From Paragorgia papillata (lineage: Eukaryota > Cnidaria > Anthozoa > Scleralcyonacea > Coralliidae): 64,000 nucleotides of DNA. The stretch is from assembly GCA_035771165.1 (NCBI GenBank), contig JAWNZC010000337.1, forward strand, positions 2,282,501 to 2,346,500, given 5' to 3'. The notes beneath the pieces were generated by a model that had not been told where the DNA came from, did no database searches, and saw only the letters and a program-made list of their open reading frames with translations. Each line of letters begins with the position of its first letter. The first letter of the stretch is position 1. The translations under genes were made by a program, and so were the position numbers. This document shows positions 54,901 through 61,765 of this stretch, one piece after another.

Positions 54901-57367
54901 GCACATAACGATGTTGCAACAGAAGATCCTGGTTGACTAATATAAAAATCTTTTTCTGAGTCTGTCCACTGCGGGTCAATAAGACATTCATGTTCATGAC
55001 CCCAGATAACTAGATCGAGAAACTCGTCAAGAAACTGCTCGGGAATGTAATTCTTAGGTCCATGTTTAGTTCTGAAATAAAGAGTACATAAACGTTAGGA
55101 GAACGTACAGTTATACTTGTAAAAAAAGACAAAAATTACAACCAAGGTATAGATGTATAAGAGCAGAACGAAATAACGTTCCTGTCCAAATAGTTGACAT
55201 TGGTCTAAATATTTTCCCATTTTTTAATTTAAACTATTATTTGTTGTTTATATTGAGGATTATATTTTCAAAATGATGAGGATGACGTCTATGTAGGCAT
55301 AATTTGAATTAATGTCATGTTACATAACGGAAATATTAGCCAATTCACATGTTAATGGAATACTTCAATAGCATATTCTATACTATATCACTTTTTTCAC
55401 TCAAATCTTCAAGCGGTTTACCATACGAAAAGAAAGAATGAAACAGAAATGCCTACATTGACGTCATCCTCATTACCATTTTAGAATACGAACCTCAATA
55501 TATGACACTAAACAAAAGTTCAAATAAAAAAATATTTTGGCTTTTAACCATTCACGTTTACAATCCATATCTTGTTCGAGTTTATTTAAGAAATGGTTCA
55601 TGGTTTGGCGTGCTCCATCGAGTTATAGATGCACGCGGGAAGTAGGGAAAGCACGAAAAAAGAGTTGGTCGAGGCGATAGAAGATTTTTGAGCGCTCTCT
55701 CAACTTCCCAAGTGCATCCATAACTTAATGGAGCTTGCCAAACCATGAACCATTTCTTTTATAACAGAGAATCTGACACAAAACAACAGAAAACAATATT
55801 TACTTCGATGATTAACAATGAGTTAATCCCATTGGCCATTACGTTTGAAATTGATGTTTTCCATCGAGTTATGGATCACGCACGGTAGCCAATCAGAAGC
55901 GCCGTTATATTACATCTATGTTATAAACTTAAGGCACTTTCAATATGGATTTATTTATGGTCAAACCAACCTGTTTTGATGAAGAACAAAACAATTGAAC
56001 CAGGAGTCAGCGTCTTCCTTTGGTCGAAGCATTTTAACTTTCTTATTAATAAAGGTGCGGTGAAGTCTTTCGTCACGAATAGAACCCAGTCCGTACAAGG
56101 CTAACTTTGTTGAACCTTTCTGAATAAGAATCGGGTTCACTGTTATATCATCAACGTTTGAAGCTTTTCCAAAATAATTTACTAAGCCATTGACACTAAA
56201 TAAATTTAGTGTACATAAATTACCATCCTAGAAATTAAAAGATTGTTTTAATTGTTTTAAAAGAGAAACGTTGCCGCACACTATATAAAAACACAGTTCT
56301 AAAGCAACAAGTTCTAGGCCTCAGGTTAAAAACTTTTTGAGACTGAACTCAAGAACCTGTTTGTTTGTTGCTTGCTTGCTTGTTTGTTTGTTTGTCTGTT
56401 TGTCTGTTTGTCTGTTTGTTGCTTGCTTGCTTGTTTGTTTGTTTGTTTGTTTGTTTGTTTGTTGTTTGTTTGTTTGTTTGTTTGTTTGTTGCTTGCTTGT
56501 TTGTAATTTGTTTGTTTGTTTGTTTGTTTGTTTGCAATTTGTTTGTAATTTGTTTGTTTGTTTGTTTGTAATTTGTTTGTTTGTTTGTTTGTTTATTTAT
56601 TTGTTTGTAATTTGTTTGTTTGTTTGTTTGTTTGTTTGTTTGTTTGTTTGTTTGTTTGTTTGTTTGTTTGTTTGTTTGTTTGTTTGTTTGTTTGTTTTGT
56701 TTGTTTGTCGCCAGGATATCTCACAAAATACTGCACAGGTTTTCATGAAAGTTTGTGGAAAGATTGATCATAGACCAAGGACCAACCCTTTCAATTTTGG
56801 TTGAATCTGCAAACCACAAGATTCTCCGTGTAGCAGAAATACTTGATTGCGCTGATCATGTTGTACCCAGGTCCCAGAGGTTCTACGCCGCCCGCTCCCC
56901 CCCCCCCCCAAAAAAAAAATGCTGAAAGCGGCGAGAGAACCTCTGGTCGAACTGGCCGTTTCTTTGATCGCTCCGAGCCAATGAAGTCGCTAGGGTCAGA
57001 TTTTGACCCCATTTTCTGATTGGCTAAGAAATCTGTTAGGGGGGTTTTAGATTACTACAACATGAAAGTGAGATTGGTGGCGTCTTCGACCAGAGGTTCT
57101 CTCGCCGCTTTCAGCATTCGGGGGGGGGGGAGGGGGAAGCGGGCGGCGTAGAACCTCTGGGACCAGGGTAATAATTTTGATACAAGTGCAATCAAACATT
57201 TTATTCATTCGTACATTCTCGTAACAAACAATTTGCAATTTTACCTGCATGTAGTACAAAATAAATACAAATGACATACCCCAGCAGGATCGTCGTGATT
57301 TCCGTGAATAGAAAATACAGGAGTAGATATATTGTAATTTGGATCTTCATAATTCACGGTGGGAAAA
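39894..57367 (-). CDS. MRE11: MRE11 double-strand-break repair nuclease, ten exons (partial gene)
   Basis: MRE11 is the nuclease of the MRE11-RAD50-NBS1 complex that processes DNA double-strand breaks in the nucleus. In transcript order the exons are 57280-57367, 55971-56227, 54883-55071, 54120-54276, 53494-53574, 50372-50495, 48278-48384, 45993-46232, 40749-40860 and 39894-39992. All have GT..AG borders and consistent phases, about 484 codons in total. They cover the phosphoesterase motifs GNHDD and WGHEHE, the capping domain, the RAD50-binding helices and the GAR tail. About 115 N-terminal residues (DIHLG, GGDLFH motifs) are missing and probably encoded beyond 64000 or unseen in 57.4-64 kb. 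The final exon(s) were not identified with confidence. Introns are unusually full of repeats. Confidence 0.94.
40020..40240 (-). repeat. homopurine tract (minus strand) in MRE11 intron
   Basis: The plus strand is almost all C/T for about 220 bp (CTTTTTTCCCTTCTTCTACC ... CTCTCTTTCCCC), so the pre-mRNA is purine-rich just upstream of the GAR-exon acceptor at 39993. Confidence 0.8.
40245..40620. mobile_element. degenerate inverted-repeat element
   Basis: Contains CCGAACAGTTCGG, an internal hairpin (GTGCGGGCGCAAATTGCCCA / GTTTCGCCCGCAC, 40290-40340), and ATACCGGATAG...TTTTGTGC facing GGCACAAAAAGCTATCCGGT. The right end CCGGTATAATGTGAACGGGGC resembles GGGGCCGTTCACA-type termini. Boundaries uncertain. 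Confidence 0.4.
40749..40860 (-). CDS. MRE11: MRE11 exon: acidic linker before GAR motif
   Basis: [20 protein letters not shown] and [17 protein letters not shown]. The DLQEAV start aligns with the conserved (D/E)VREAM segment that follows the RAD50-binding helices. Acceptor GCTTTCAG|GATCTC, donor CTCGAG|GTAAAA. Confidence 0.85.
41315..41945. mobile_element. MITE with CCGGGCTAGCCCGG blocks
   Basis: AAGGGGGCGATTACATGGAC at the left and GTCCATGTAATCGCCCCCTT at the right. CCCGGTTAACCGGG and GGGCTAGCCCGG palindromes cluster at both ends and recur internally with ACGATTACATGG. Its composition resembles 38380-38612. 41946-42640 is intron DNA without recognised features. Confidence 0.75.
42641..43122. 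mobile_element. MITE, AGATCATA..ACTAGAGGGGGCATTGGGG ends, with inner hairpin
   Basis: AACTAGAGGGGGCATTGGGG at the left and CCCCAATGCCCCCTCTAGTT at the right, outside them AGATCATAAATAAA / TTATGTATGATCT. Inside, 42898-43034 is a 137-bp hairpin: GGGGGGCAAAATTGCAAACC ... GGTTGGCAATTTTGCCCCCC. Confidence 0.8.
43150..43318. mobile_element. repeat unit related to 50765-50935, adjoining the 24-bp satellite
   Basis: GTCATTTTTCGCCATTGACG...TTTGAATTCTATTGAAAATA matches 50778-50835, and both copies end with ATTA(T/C)GTATTCTATA...CTTATTAA. In this copy that end runs straight into the 24-bp array. Confidence 0.7.
43326..44637. repeat. 24-bp satellite, about 55 copies
   Basis: Unit ATTATGTATTCTATACCTTTTGAT repeats without interruption over about 1.3 kb in an MRE11 intron. 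The main variant is ATTGTG for ATTATG (about a tenth to a fifth of units), with rare single changes. Because 24 is a multiple of three and the unit has no stop in several frames, long repetitive ORFs (for example MYSIPFDI on plus, RIHNIKRY on minus) appear; these are artefacts. Confidence 0.97.
44857..45523 (+). mobile_element. MULE-like element carrying a RecQ-helicase fragment
   Basis: AACCTCGTACCCAGGGTCTT at the left and the inverted AAGACCCTGGGTACGAGGTT at the right, arms about 85 bp (through GCGGAAAGACCCTGGTACAC and GTCACGTGCTTCC). GTCGGAGTC flanks it on both sides (44848-44856 and 45525-45533). The CCCAGGGT core is shared with the family-2 MULE-like element at 18440. Its interior is a host-like helicase fragment, the layout of a Pack-MULE. 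Confidence 0.75.
45100..45383 (+). pseudogene. RecQ-like ATP-dependent helicase fragment
   Basis: NINLKPKQ (the Gln motif context), then one frame over [20 protein letters not shown] (Walker A, PTGYGKS) and [16 protein letters not shown] (motif Ia), which matches the start of RecQ-family helicases. A small deletion near 45125 separates the two frames, and the sequence stops after TVLGQS, well before Walker B. It is a fragment of a 3'-5' DNA helicase gene, captured inside the MULE-like element and broken. Confidence 0.75.
45679..45857. mobile_element. TA-flanked MITE, copy 3
   Basis: GACCACTTTCATAATAGCGA ... GGCCATTATGAAAGTGGTC|TA, with centre TTAATAAGCCTTTCTGGCCTC and its inverse. Same length and layout as 24989-25166 and 26857-27034. 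Confidence 0.7.
45993..46232 (-). CDS. MRE11: MRE11 exon: RAD50-binding helices
   Basis: 80 codons beginning [20 protein letters not shown] and [16 protein letters not shown], which aligns with the conserved ...AVQEFVDKEEKDAI segment of animal MRE11, then a charged coiled region rich in Glu/Lys/Arg ending RVRTRE. Acceptor TTTTTGTACAG|AAT, donor AGAGAG|GTAAAA, both phase 0. Confidence 0.93.
46268..47308. repeat. 19-bp satellite, about 54 copies
   Basis: Unit GGTTGCGAGGTTTATATAA. Units differ mostly at one site: GCGAGG, GAGAGG, GTGAGG or rarely GGGG and GTAAGG. It lies in an MRE11 intron, ending about 35 bp from the splice acceptor of exon 45993-46232. Each unit carries TTTATATAA, a TATA-box-like string. 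Confidence 0.97.
47378..47840. repeat. inverted and GC-rich repeat region
   Basis: A short hairpin (CCGAGGCTTTTAGCCAAATA / TTTGGATAAAAGCCGAGG, 47378-47441) is followed by a GC-rich stretch with CGCCGGTATGCCGGCGGCGC and related GCCGGC motifs, ending ATATGGAAACCAGGCTTAAT, an inverted AAGCTTGGTTTCCAT-type terminus as at 22199. Probably a PIF-like MITE; the left end is unclear. Confidence 0.4.
48278..48384 (-). CDS. MRE11: MRE11 exon: before RAD50-binding helices
   Basis: [20 protein letters not shown] then [16 protein letters not shown]. The VEDLVKQYF-like core (here MEDLIMGYL) is the conserved element. Acceptor CCTTTCAG|GAGG, donor GATGAA|GTAAGA. Phases fit both neighbours. Confidence 0.9.
48785..49010. 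mobile_element. MITE, TTTTGGTGAAGAAA ends
   Basis: TTTTTGGTGAAGAAAAATTTCGAGTGTAAG... at the left and CTTACACTCAAAATATTTCTTCACCAAAA at the right. A partial relative is at 57800-57930. Confidence 0.65.
49370..49455. repeat. short ATGGCCGCC inverted repeat, second copy
   Basis: GGTGGCCATGTTGGAAGAAC ... TTTTCCTCCAACATGGCCGC, with TTAGCAGCTGTTGTATGCGG between; relative of 25865-25985. It directly precedes the element at 49460. Confidence 0.55.
49460..50267 (+). mobile_element. PIF/Harbinger-like element with Myb-like remnant
   Basis: GCCCCGTTAATACGACAAGC...TTTTGGTACGGCAC at the left and GTGCCGTACCAAAA...GTCGTGTAAACGGGGC at the right. The interior around 49709-49835 encodes part of a Myb/SANT-like domain. 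PIF/Harbinger elements carry a separate Myb-like protein, which supports the class. Flanks are TTA and TAA. Confidence 0.65.
49709..49835 (+). pseudogene. Myb/SANT-like DNA-binding domain remnant
   Basis: After a start-like [14 protein letters not shown], one frame over, the sequence reads [20 protein letters not shown], which matches the first helix of Myb/SANT-like (trihelix-type) domains, W-S-x-E-x-T-x-x-L-I-x-x-W. It is interrupted by the frame change and a stop soon after. Could derive from the transposon's accessory protein or from a captured host gene. Confidence 0.5.
50372..50495 (-). CDS. MRE11: MRE11 exon: capping domain end
   Basis: [20 protein letters not shown] then [18 protein letters not shown]: the highly conserved VxYSGGFxPF...RFxQxFVxRVANxKDI block. 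Acceptor TTTTTGCAG|GTAGAA, donor AAAAAAAAG|GTAAGA. Confidence 0.95.
50580..50732. mobile_element. hairpin MITE about 85 bp upstream of an MRE11 splice acceptor
   Basis: GAGCTTGTCTCACCCCCCAC and GTGGGGGGTGAGACAAGCCC; the whole 153 bp folds back (GTGACCCTGACCTCTGCCTTA / TAAGGAAGAGGTCAGGGTCAC as paired arms; GAGGGCAAAA / TTTTGCCCTC at the loop). Confidence 0.8.
50765..50935. mobile_element. single-copy relative of the 43150-43318 repeat
   Basis: GTCATTTTCCGCCATTGACG, TTTGAATTCTATTGAAAATA, then ATTACGTATTCTATATACTT at its end. Only one unit of the satellite-like terminus is present here. Confidence 0.7.
50947..51108 (+). mobile_element. TA-flanked MITE with E-box and CRE motifs, copy 1
   Basis: TA|GAGCGTTTTCACTCACGTGA at the left and TGACGTCAGATGAAAACGCTC|TA at the right. 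It carries CACGTGA, two copies of ACACCAATATGGCCGCC and TGACGTCA. Other copies: 59141-59302, and degenerate ones near 33668-33795, 51655-51812, 52697-52848; fragment 23070-23130. Confidence 0.85.
51140..51545. mobile_element. MITE with internal 28-bp tandem repeat
   Basis: TAATAACATAGTTAATAGAA...ACATGGTTTGGA at the left, TCCAAACCATG...TTCTATTAACTATGGTAATA at the right. The unit AGCTTCCAAACCATGTGAAA plus GACAATAG (28 bp) repeats four times at about 51410-51523. Confidence 0.75.
51655..51812. mobile_element. degenerate copy of the GAGCGTTTTCACTCACGTGA MITE
   Basis: GGTTTTCACTCGGTGGCCCG ... AACATGGCCGCCGTGGCGTCAGATGAAAAC. The ends no longer match exactly. Confidence 0.6.
52130..52270. repeat. 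TCCGATCCGA-rich low-complexity segment
   Basis: CGGATCGGATTGACC is followed by many GATCCGATCCGA units up to 52270. It may be the terminal part of a hAT-like element of the kind with ATCGG-rich ends; no partner end was confirmed. Confidence 0.6.
52697..52848 (-). mobile_element. degenerate copy of the GAGCGTTTTCACTCACGTGA MITE
   Basis: GATCGTTTTCATCTGACGTC at the left and CACGTGAGTGAAAACGATC at the right; reversed relative to 50947-51108. Confidence 0.7.
52888..53072. mobile_element. hairpin MITE, AATAGATTCCATTTT ends
   Basis: CAAATAGATTCCATTTTGCC ... AAAAAAATGGAATCTATTTG. Long arms: GTTATAGATGTACAGATGAC / GTCCTCTGTACATCTATAAC and CACAACGTGGTAAGAAC / GTTCTTACCACGTTGTG. Confidence 0.85.
53494..53574 (-). 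CDS. MRE11: MRE11 exon: capping domain helix
   Basis: 27 codons, [20 protein letters not shown] then QPIIRIR. It aligns with the IEEMLENAER...PLVRLR segment that directly precedes VDYSGGF in animal MRE11. Acceptor TTCTGTTAG|GTGG, donor ATTCGG|GTAATA, phase 0 at both ends. Confidence 0.93.
53850..53970. repeat. (GTGAA)n pentanucleotide microsatellite
   Basis: AGTGAAGTGAAGTGAAGTGA-type units continue for about 120 bp in an MRE11 intron. Confidence 0.95.
54120..54276 (-). CDS. MRE11: MRE11 exon: capping domain start
   Basis: [20 protein letters not shown] then [18 protein letters not shown], matching KHVGLL...PLxTVRxF. The first base completes a Lys codon split with the previous exon. Acceptor ATTTCTAG|A, donor GAACAG|GTAAGC. 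Confidence 0.94.
54376..54612. repeat. (GTGTA)n/(GTGCA)n pentanucleotide microsatellite
   Basis: A block of GTAGT/GTGTA units changes abruptly to GTGCA units near 54419 and back to mixed units near 54500. It starts 100 bp upstream of the splice acceptor of exon 54120-54276. Confidence 0.95.
54883..55071 (-). CDS. MRE11: MRE11 exon: phosphoesterase motif V (GHEHE)
   Basis: [55 protein letters not shown]. The two His of GHEHE coordinate the active-site manganese ions. Acceptor TTATTTCAG|A, donor CCAAA|GTTAGT. Confidence 0.96.
55200..55580. mobile_element. MITE related to 31652-32916 (uninterrupted relative)
   Basis: ATGACGTCTATGTAGGCATA at the left arm and TGCCTACATTGACGTCATCC at the right. 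Outer arms include CCCATTTTTTAATTTAAACT...TTATATTGAGG and CCTCAATATATGACAC...AAACAAAAGTTC. It shows the pre-insertion structure of the nested element near 32 kb. Confidence 0.65.
55588..55760. mobile_element. hairpin MITE, AAATGGTTCATGGTTTGGC arms
   Basis: GAAATGGTTCATGGTTTGGC and GCCAAACCATGAACCATTTC, with inner arms TCGAGTTATAGATGCACGCG / AAGTGCATCCATAACTTAAT. Fragment of another copy at 55855-55900. Confidence 0.75.
55971..56227 (-). CDS. MRE11: MRE11 exon: phosphoesterase core
   Basis: [72 protein letters not shown]. The His of LHQNR is the motif IV ligand. Acceptor TTTCTAG|GATGG, donor AACAG|GTTGGT. Ends two bases into the Arg codon finished by the next exon. Confidence 0.96.
56360..56710. 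repeat. (TTTG)n microsatellite
   Basis: TTTGTTTGTTTG units with interspersed GCTTGCTTGC and TAATTTG variants over about 350 bp in an MRE11 intron. Long ORFs here ([10 protein letters not shown]) are artefacts. Confidence 0.97.
56864..57170. mobile_element. MULE-like MITE, TACCC(A/T)GGTCCCAGAGG ends
   Basis: TACCCAGGTCCCAGAGGTTC and the inverted GAACCTCTGGGACCAGGGTA. Flanks ATCATGTTG and ATAATTTTG agree at 7 of 9 positions, a decayed 9-bp duplication. Arms include GCGGCGAGAGAACCTCTGG and poly-C/poly-G runs. Same terminal core as 18440-19667. Confidence 0.75.
57280..57367 (-). CDS. MRE11: MRE11 exon: phosphoesterase motif GNHD
   Basis: [20 protein letters not shown] then HGNHDDPAG, matching the FPWVNYQD...[15 protein letters not shown] block of animal MRE11. 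The Asn/His of GNHD are catalytic. Acceptor AATTCTAG|T, donor GCTGGG|GTATGT. This is the most upstream exon found; it begins in phase 2. Confidence 0.96.
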
Positions 57368-57409
57368 CTAGAATTAAAATTACTTTGTCAGTAGGTCTTC
57401 AATGCAACA

Positions 57410-57592
57410 CTGTAACACAACGCAACGCAACACAACACAACACAACACAACACAACACAACACAACGCAACGCAACGCGACACAACGCAACACAATACAA
57501 CACATCGCAACGCAACGCGACACAACGCAACACAATACAACACATCGCAACGCAACGCGACGCAACACAACACACTACACAACACAACAGCC
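57410..57592. repeat. (ACAAC)n/(GCAAC)n pentanucleotide microsatellite
   Basis: AACACAACACAACACAAC with blocks of AACGCAACGCGACAC over about 180 bp. It starts about 43 bp upstream of the MRE11 acceptor at 57368. A 55-bp higher-order copy (CATCGCAACGCAACGCGACA) repeats at 57503 and 57542. Confidence 0.95.
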
Positions 57593-59135
57593 TATATTGC
57601 AACAGTGCGATGGGTAATGATGCTAATGACTAATGGGTTTGGTGATTGCTGGGTAATGAGTAAAAAGCGCTATAAATAAAATCCCAGTCTACTATTTCCC
57701 CATGATTGCGCTCTCGAGTAATAAAGAAGTTAATGATAAGCAAATAATCAGCAGTCATTCATATATTATTTAAGATTATTAGGACTGTATTTCCTATTGA
57801 GAATATTTATTTGGTGAAAAAAATTTCGAGTGTAGAAATTGTACATCAAAATACCAAACCGAGACCAGTTTCGAAAATGCAACACCGAGGCGTTCGGGCT
57901 CAGGAATCGAACACGCAAGTTTTTTTTAATTTTCAAAGTCATTATACTTGGCGCTACCCAGGATGGAGTTGACCGTTATGTTGTATACTGAAATGCATTT
58001 TGTAGGCACGCTTTAGACTTTGGAGAACTCGTCTGATTCTTATCACTGCGTATAAATTAATTTAATAAAAAGTACAAAATAGCCTATTGGTCGTCTTGAA
58101 TATAACGTTCCTCTAAACATTCACAATATGTCAACCAGTTATATTAATAAAACAACCATCGTCAAAGGATGGGACGAAAAACTACAATTTAAAAGTACCA
58201 AGCTGTCTTACTGCACCATTAATACTAATAGTGTTTATAGCCATGCGTTGCTGAAGTTTTATTGAAAATAAAAACTAATAAACAAATCAACAAATAAATT
58301 CTCAATGCAACCAGGTGAAGAATCCGACATAGTTAGTTTATTAGTGCTCTAACTTAAAAGTTTTAATTTAAACTTACTTAAAAAGCTACTGTAACTTTTT
58401 AAGTACGTTTAAAAACGGATTAACAAATGTACCATGTATTTATCGCCTGCGTGGTCACTTTGTCTCTCTTTTTCTGGCCATGGTTGAACAAATTATTTTC
58501 TCCTGTTAATAAATTCGCATTCTTGAAGCTTCGTCAATGCTAAAAGTTAAAGTTGCCGTGGCTTATTTAAAACTATTTTTGTATTTCTTCAAACATGTCA
58601 CAAAGAAACTTCGAGTCGTCTATAGAGCTACTGTTTTTAACTAAAAATATACCACAGGCAAAGTTGAGTAGAGATCAGAGGTTGCAATGTATAGAAAAAT
58701 CTTTAAAGCAGCAAATCTTCCAAGATCTTAGAAAACGAAATATGACGTTTCGAGCCATAGCCTTTCGTCAAAGTAAAAACTGTCGTTTGCGTCTCCTTTC
58801 TAGTTTATCCAACCATGGTGTATAACATGACTTTTTCATCAAGGCAATCAACTCAAATAATTACATGGTCACCTCGAAATCTTTGTTTCAAGTGAAGAGG
58901 GACGATTAATGTCGTATTTCCCTCATCCAGCTAGTATTCATGAGGGACAATTAGAGTAAACGTCCCTCATTACTATTAATAAGGAAATCGTCGCTATTGT
59001 TGCAAAACTGAATTCATCCTCTAAAAGTTATGCAGAATAATTTGTCTTGTGCATGTGTCCACTCTTTTGTATTTCCTCGGTGACAATACAATTACAAAGC
59101 AAATGCATGCATGACATTTCAGGTTAGAAATGCCC
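57593..59135. other. stretch without recognised gene
   Basis: Contains a partial MITE (57790-57940, TTTGGTGAAAAAAATTTCGA) and an unexplained 76-codon ORF at 58595-58825 whose end matches the common GACGTTTCGAGC(C/G)ATAGCC repeat motif. The missing MRE11 N-terminal exons were searched for by eye and not found. Confidence 0.4.
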
Positions 59136-59140
59136 CTATA

Positions 59141-59302
59141 GAGCGTTTTCATCTGACGTCATGGCGGCCATATTGGTGTACCAAAACAATGAAATGGTAG
59201 CCATATTGGTGTACGGTATGGGAATTAGCTCTTTCTTATTCAAATATTTCGTATTGTTTCACCACCCCAATGGGGCCACCGATCACGTGAGTGAAAACGC
59301 TC
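59141..59302 (-). mobile_element. TA-flanked MITE with E-box and CRE motifs, copy 2
   Basis: TA|GAGCGTTTTCATCTGACGTC ... GATCACGTGAGTGAAAACGCTC|TA, reverse orientation to 50947-51108 and very similar, including ACCGTACACCAATATGG-type core. Confidence 0.85.
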
Positions 59303-59699
59303 TATAATAACTAGTAACCCTCAGTGTCATGATTTCAGTACTTACAATAATACACATTGTCATGTATAGATTGCCATAAAAAAACTCGACAACGGCCCAC
59401 ATCTTAGGGACTGGTCATAAAGTATATCTACAACCAGGGACAAAGGATATTTCGAAGGGGTATGGAAATTACTCTAATTTCATGGGGAACAAATATTTTA
59501 ATAACTTATGAGAGTTATGAAAGCTGGGGGTGAAGTATTAATCATACTAACACAATTTATCTCCCTTCAGCCAAGCTGAAGCTAAAAAATGTTCAATTAA
59601 AAATTTCAATGTGTGACCTTGTGTTTCTGTGACCCTTTTTCTTTTGTTTTTAACTCTTTCACGACCGAGGGCTCTTCACTTGACAAGTAAAATCGTCTG

Positions 59700-59910
59700 G
59701 CGTTATAAGCCCTGATCAAACGAGAACGCAAGTCATCGCAAGTTTTAGCTTGTGCTTGCTTGTGTCTCGTTTGACCGCCAGCTTGCGATGACTTGCGTTA
59801 GCTTGCGACTAATTTGATCTTGTTCAAATTTCATCGCAAGTTTTTTTCAACTTGCGAGAGCTTGCGAAACGTTTGAACACAAAACACAAGTCGATGCAAG
59901 TCTTTCGTGC
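59700..59910. repeat. repeat rich in CTTGCGATGACTTGCG motifs
   Basis: ACGCAAGTCATCGCAAGTTT and GCGATGACTTGCGTTAGCTTG face each other, with several further GCAAGTT/AACTTGC copies. Likely a decayed MITE. It is preceded by AAAATCGTCTGGCGTTA, which also occurs at 23788 (inverted) and 33107. Confidence 0.5.
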
Positions 59911-60269
59911 TCCGTCGCCATAGAAACTACCATGAGAACTAGCGAAAAGGCGTGGGAACTAAAGTCTGTTTCGTTCGAAAACGAACGATACGGTAGGCAA
60001 AGAGTTAAACATATTACAGTTGTTTTATAAATTGACTTGTTTTATAAATTTAAAATTATGTTTTATTATTACATCAAATATTCTAGTAACATTTGAATGG
60101 AGTACGAAATTTTTTCTTGAGGTTTGTTTGGAGTATTAAAACTTTTTTTAAATGTCATAGTTTATCTTTCACCCTGTAATTGTAGATATTTATAGGGTGC
60201 CTTATTTAAGCATTCATTATTGAGTGTAGTCCAAATAAAAGAAATCTCCACATTCACCATATTCACTTT

Positions 60270-60906
60270 AGCTTGTGCACCAGACCACACACGCCTCGTG
60301 TTATATGGTCTGTGCATCCATCTCCAAAAACCTGTCCCGTGACGTCACCATTTTCACCGTTAGGCGATGAAAATTTATTTATTTAACAAACATTTTTCCA
60401 GGATGCCCTTTCACAAAAAGACGTGATTTTCAAAGGGATCCTAGTAAATAACAAAAAATATCAAAAACAAATAAACTGAAAATGATTATTATACAAGGTA
60501 CGTGATGACAAAAAATGATTATTATACAAGGTACGTGATCACAAAAAGACGTGATTTTCAAAGGGATCCTAGTAAACAACAAAAAATATCAAAAACAAAT
60601 AAACTGAAAATGATTATTATACAAGGTACGTGATGATTATTACATTTTATAAAAGGCTGCTTTGAAGATTATTTATTGTCTATTTTGAATTTATGTATTT
60701 ATAATCAAGTTGTCAAAAATTAATCATTCAAAAAAACATTAACTTTCAAAGACAGTGAAAATTGTCTTTTGATGTTTTAACTTAAAAGTTAAAAAGCATA
60801 ATTTATTTATATTAAAAAATGCATAGATTCAGGCGGTGAAAATGGTGACGTCACGGGACAGGTCGATGCACAGACCATACACGAGGCGTGTGTGGTCTGG
60901 GGCACA
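60270..60906. mobile_element. MITE, GACCACACACGCCTCGTG ends, with internal 128-bp duplication
   Basis: AGACCACACACGCCTCGTGT...GGTCTGTGCATC...GACGTCACCATTTTCACCG at the left, inverted at the right (CGGTGAAAATGGTGACGTCA...GCACAGACC...GAGGCGTGTGTGGTCT). Inside, CACAAAAAGACGTGATTTTC recurs at 60412 and 60540. Confidence 0.8.
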
Positions 60907-60907
60907 G

Positions 60908-60912
60908 GTTAT

Positions 60913-60994
<82 letters not shown>
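60908..60994. repeat. (TA)n microsatellite
   Basis: About 40 TA units with one TATGTATA interruption, next to the right end of the previous MITE. Shorter TA runs at 61158-61179 and 62143-62164. Confidence 0.97.
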
Positions 60995-61038
60995 CGAGTA
61001 AAATTTGTTCTCAAGCTTTATAATCAGAAAAATGTCTG

Positions 61039-61115
61039 AGTATCCCTGACGGGATTCGAACCCGCGACCTTCTGATTTCTAGACAGACGCTCTACCGACT
61101 GAGCTACTGCTACTG
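61039..61115 (-). tRNA. tRNA-like sequence, probably tRNA-derived SINE or pseudogene
   Basis: On the minus strand: TAGCTCAGTCGG (A-box), GAGC closing the D-arm, anticodon stem TCTGT/TCAGA (one mismatch) with loop CTAGAAA (AGA), T-arm GCGGG-TTCGAAT-CCCGT with perfect B-box GGTTCGAATCC. The acceptor ends do not pair (GTAGCAG against CAGGGAT), so it is not a functional tRNA gene. Confidence 0.55.
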
Positions 61116-61559
61116 TAAATTTTACTCACATTACACCAAGCTACAATTTCGACTAACATATATATATATATATATATATCCATCATTGCATGTACAAAAT
61201 ATTAAATATCTCCGGTCACGCCTAGAAACTATAATAGTTGTCTGTTCGGTTGTTAGTTCCCCTGGCTACAGTCCGACTGGACTCTTCCACTTCGTCATCA
61301 CTACACACCACTCCAAAGAAACTTATCAAAGACAGATACTGAGATGTTAAAATAGATAACTGTAAAATTAGATCTACAAAAACTTCTTGCAAGTATTACA
61401 TAAAGAAGTCTCTTTGTTCGAGAAGAACTAGTATATTATGAGTAAACACCGTCTAAAAAAAGGTATCAAATCGATTTGAAAATTATGATTAAAATTAGAG
61501 TATGATGCGGAACGATCACTATACGTCTTATATATGTACATATATAGCCATGACATCCT

Positions 61560-61765
61560 ACGAACATCTTTTTCGATATTTCCTATGGCGGTGGTTAACT
61601 CGAAAGATTGGCTCCTTTAACCACCATACACTCTATTATCTATAATGTTTATTGTAAAATTTTCTGTATTTCATGTAATTAGTAACTTATATCCTCTTGT
61701 AATCTTTAAATTATATGTGTGAATAAAAAACTTGAACTTGAATTTGAACTTGAACTTGATAAAAT
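61560..61765 (+). mobile_element. possible 3' tail of a non-LTR element
   Basis: AATAAAAAACTTGAACTTGA followed by more TTGAAC-type units (61722-61762). Short direct repeats ending an AT-rich segment with AATAAA are typical of CR1/L2-type LINE or SINE tails. No coding sequence precedes it. Confidence 0.4.

Noticed and set aside
56337..56804. 155-codon Cys/Phe/Val-rich ORF
   Set aside because: Translation of a (TTTG)n microsatellite in an MRE11 intron.
57271..57633. ORFs of 60-120 codons over both strands
   Set aside because: Translation of the ACAAC/GCAAC microsatellite plus an MRE11 exon on the opposite strand.
60829..61039. ORFs over the TA repeat
   Set aside because: Low-complexity Ile/Tyr translation of a (TA)n tract.
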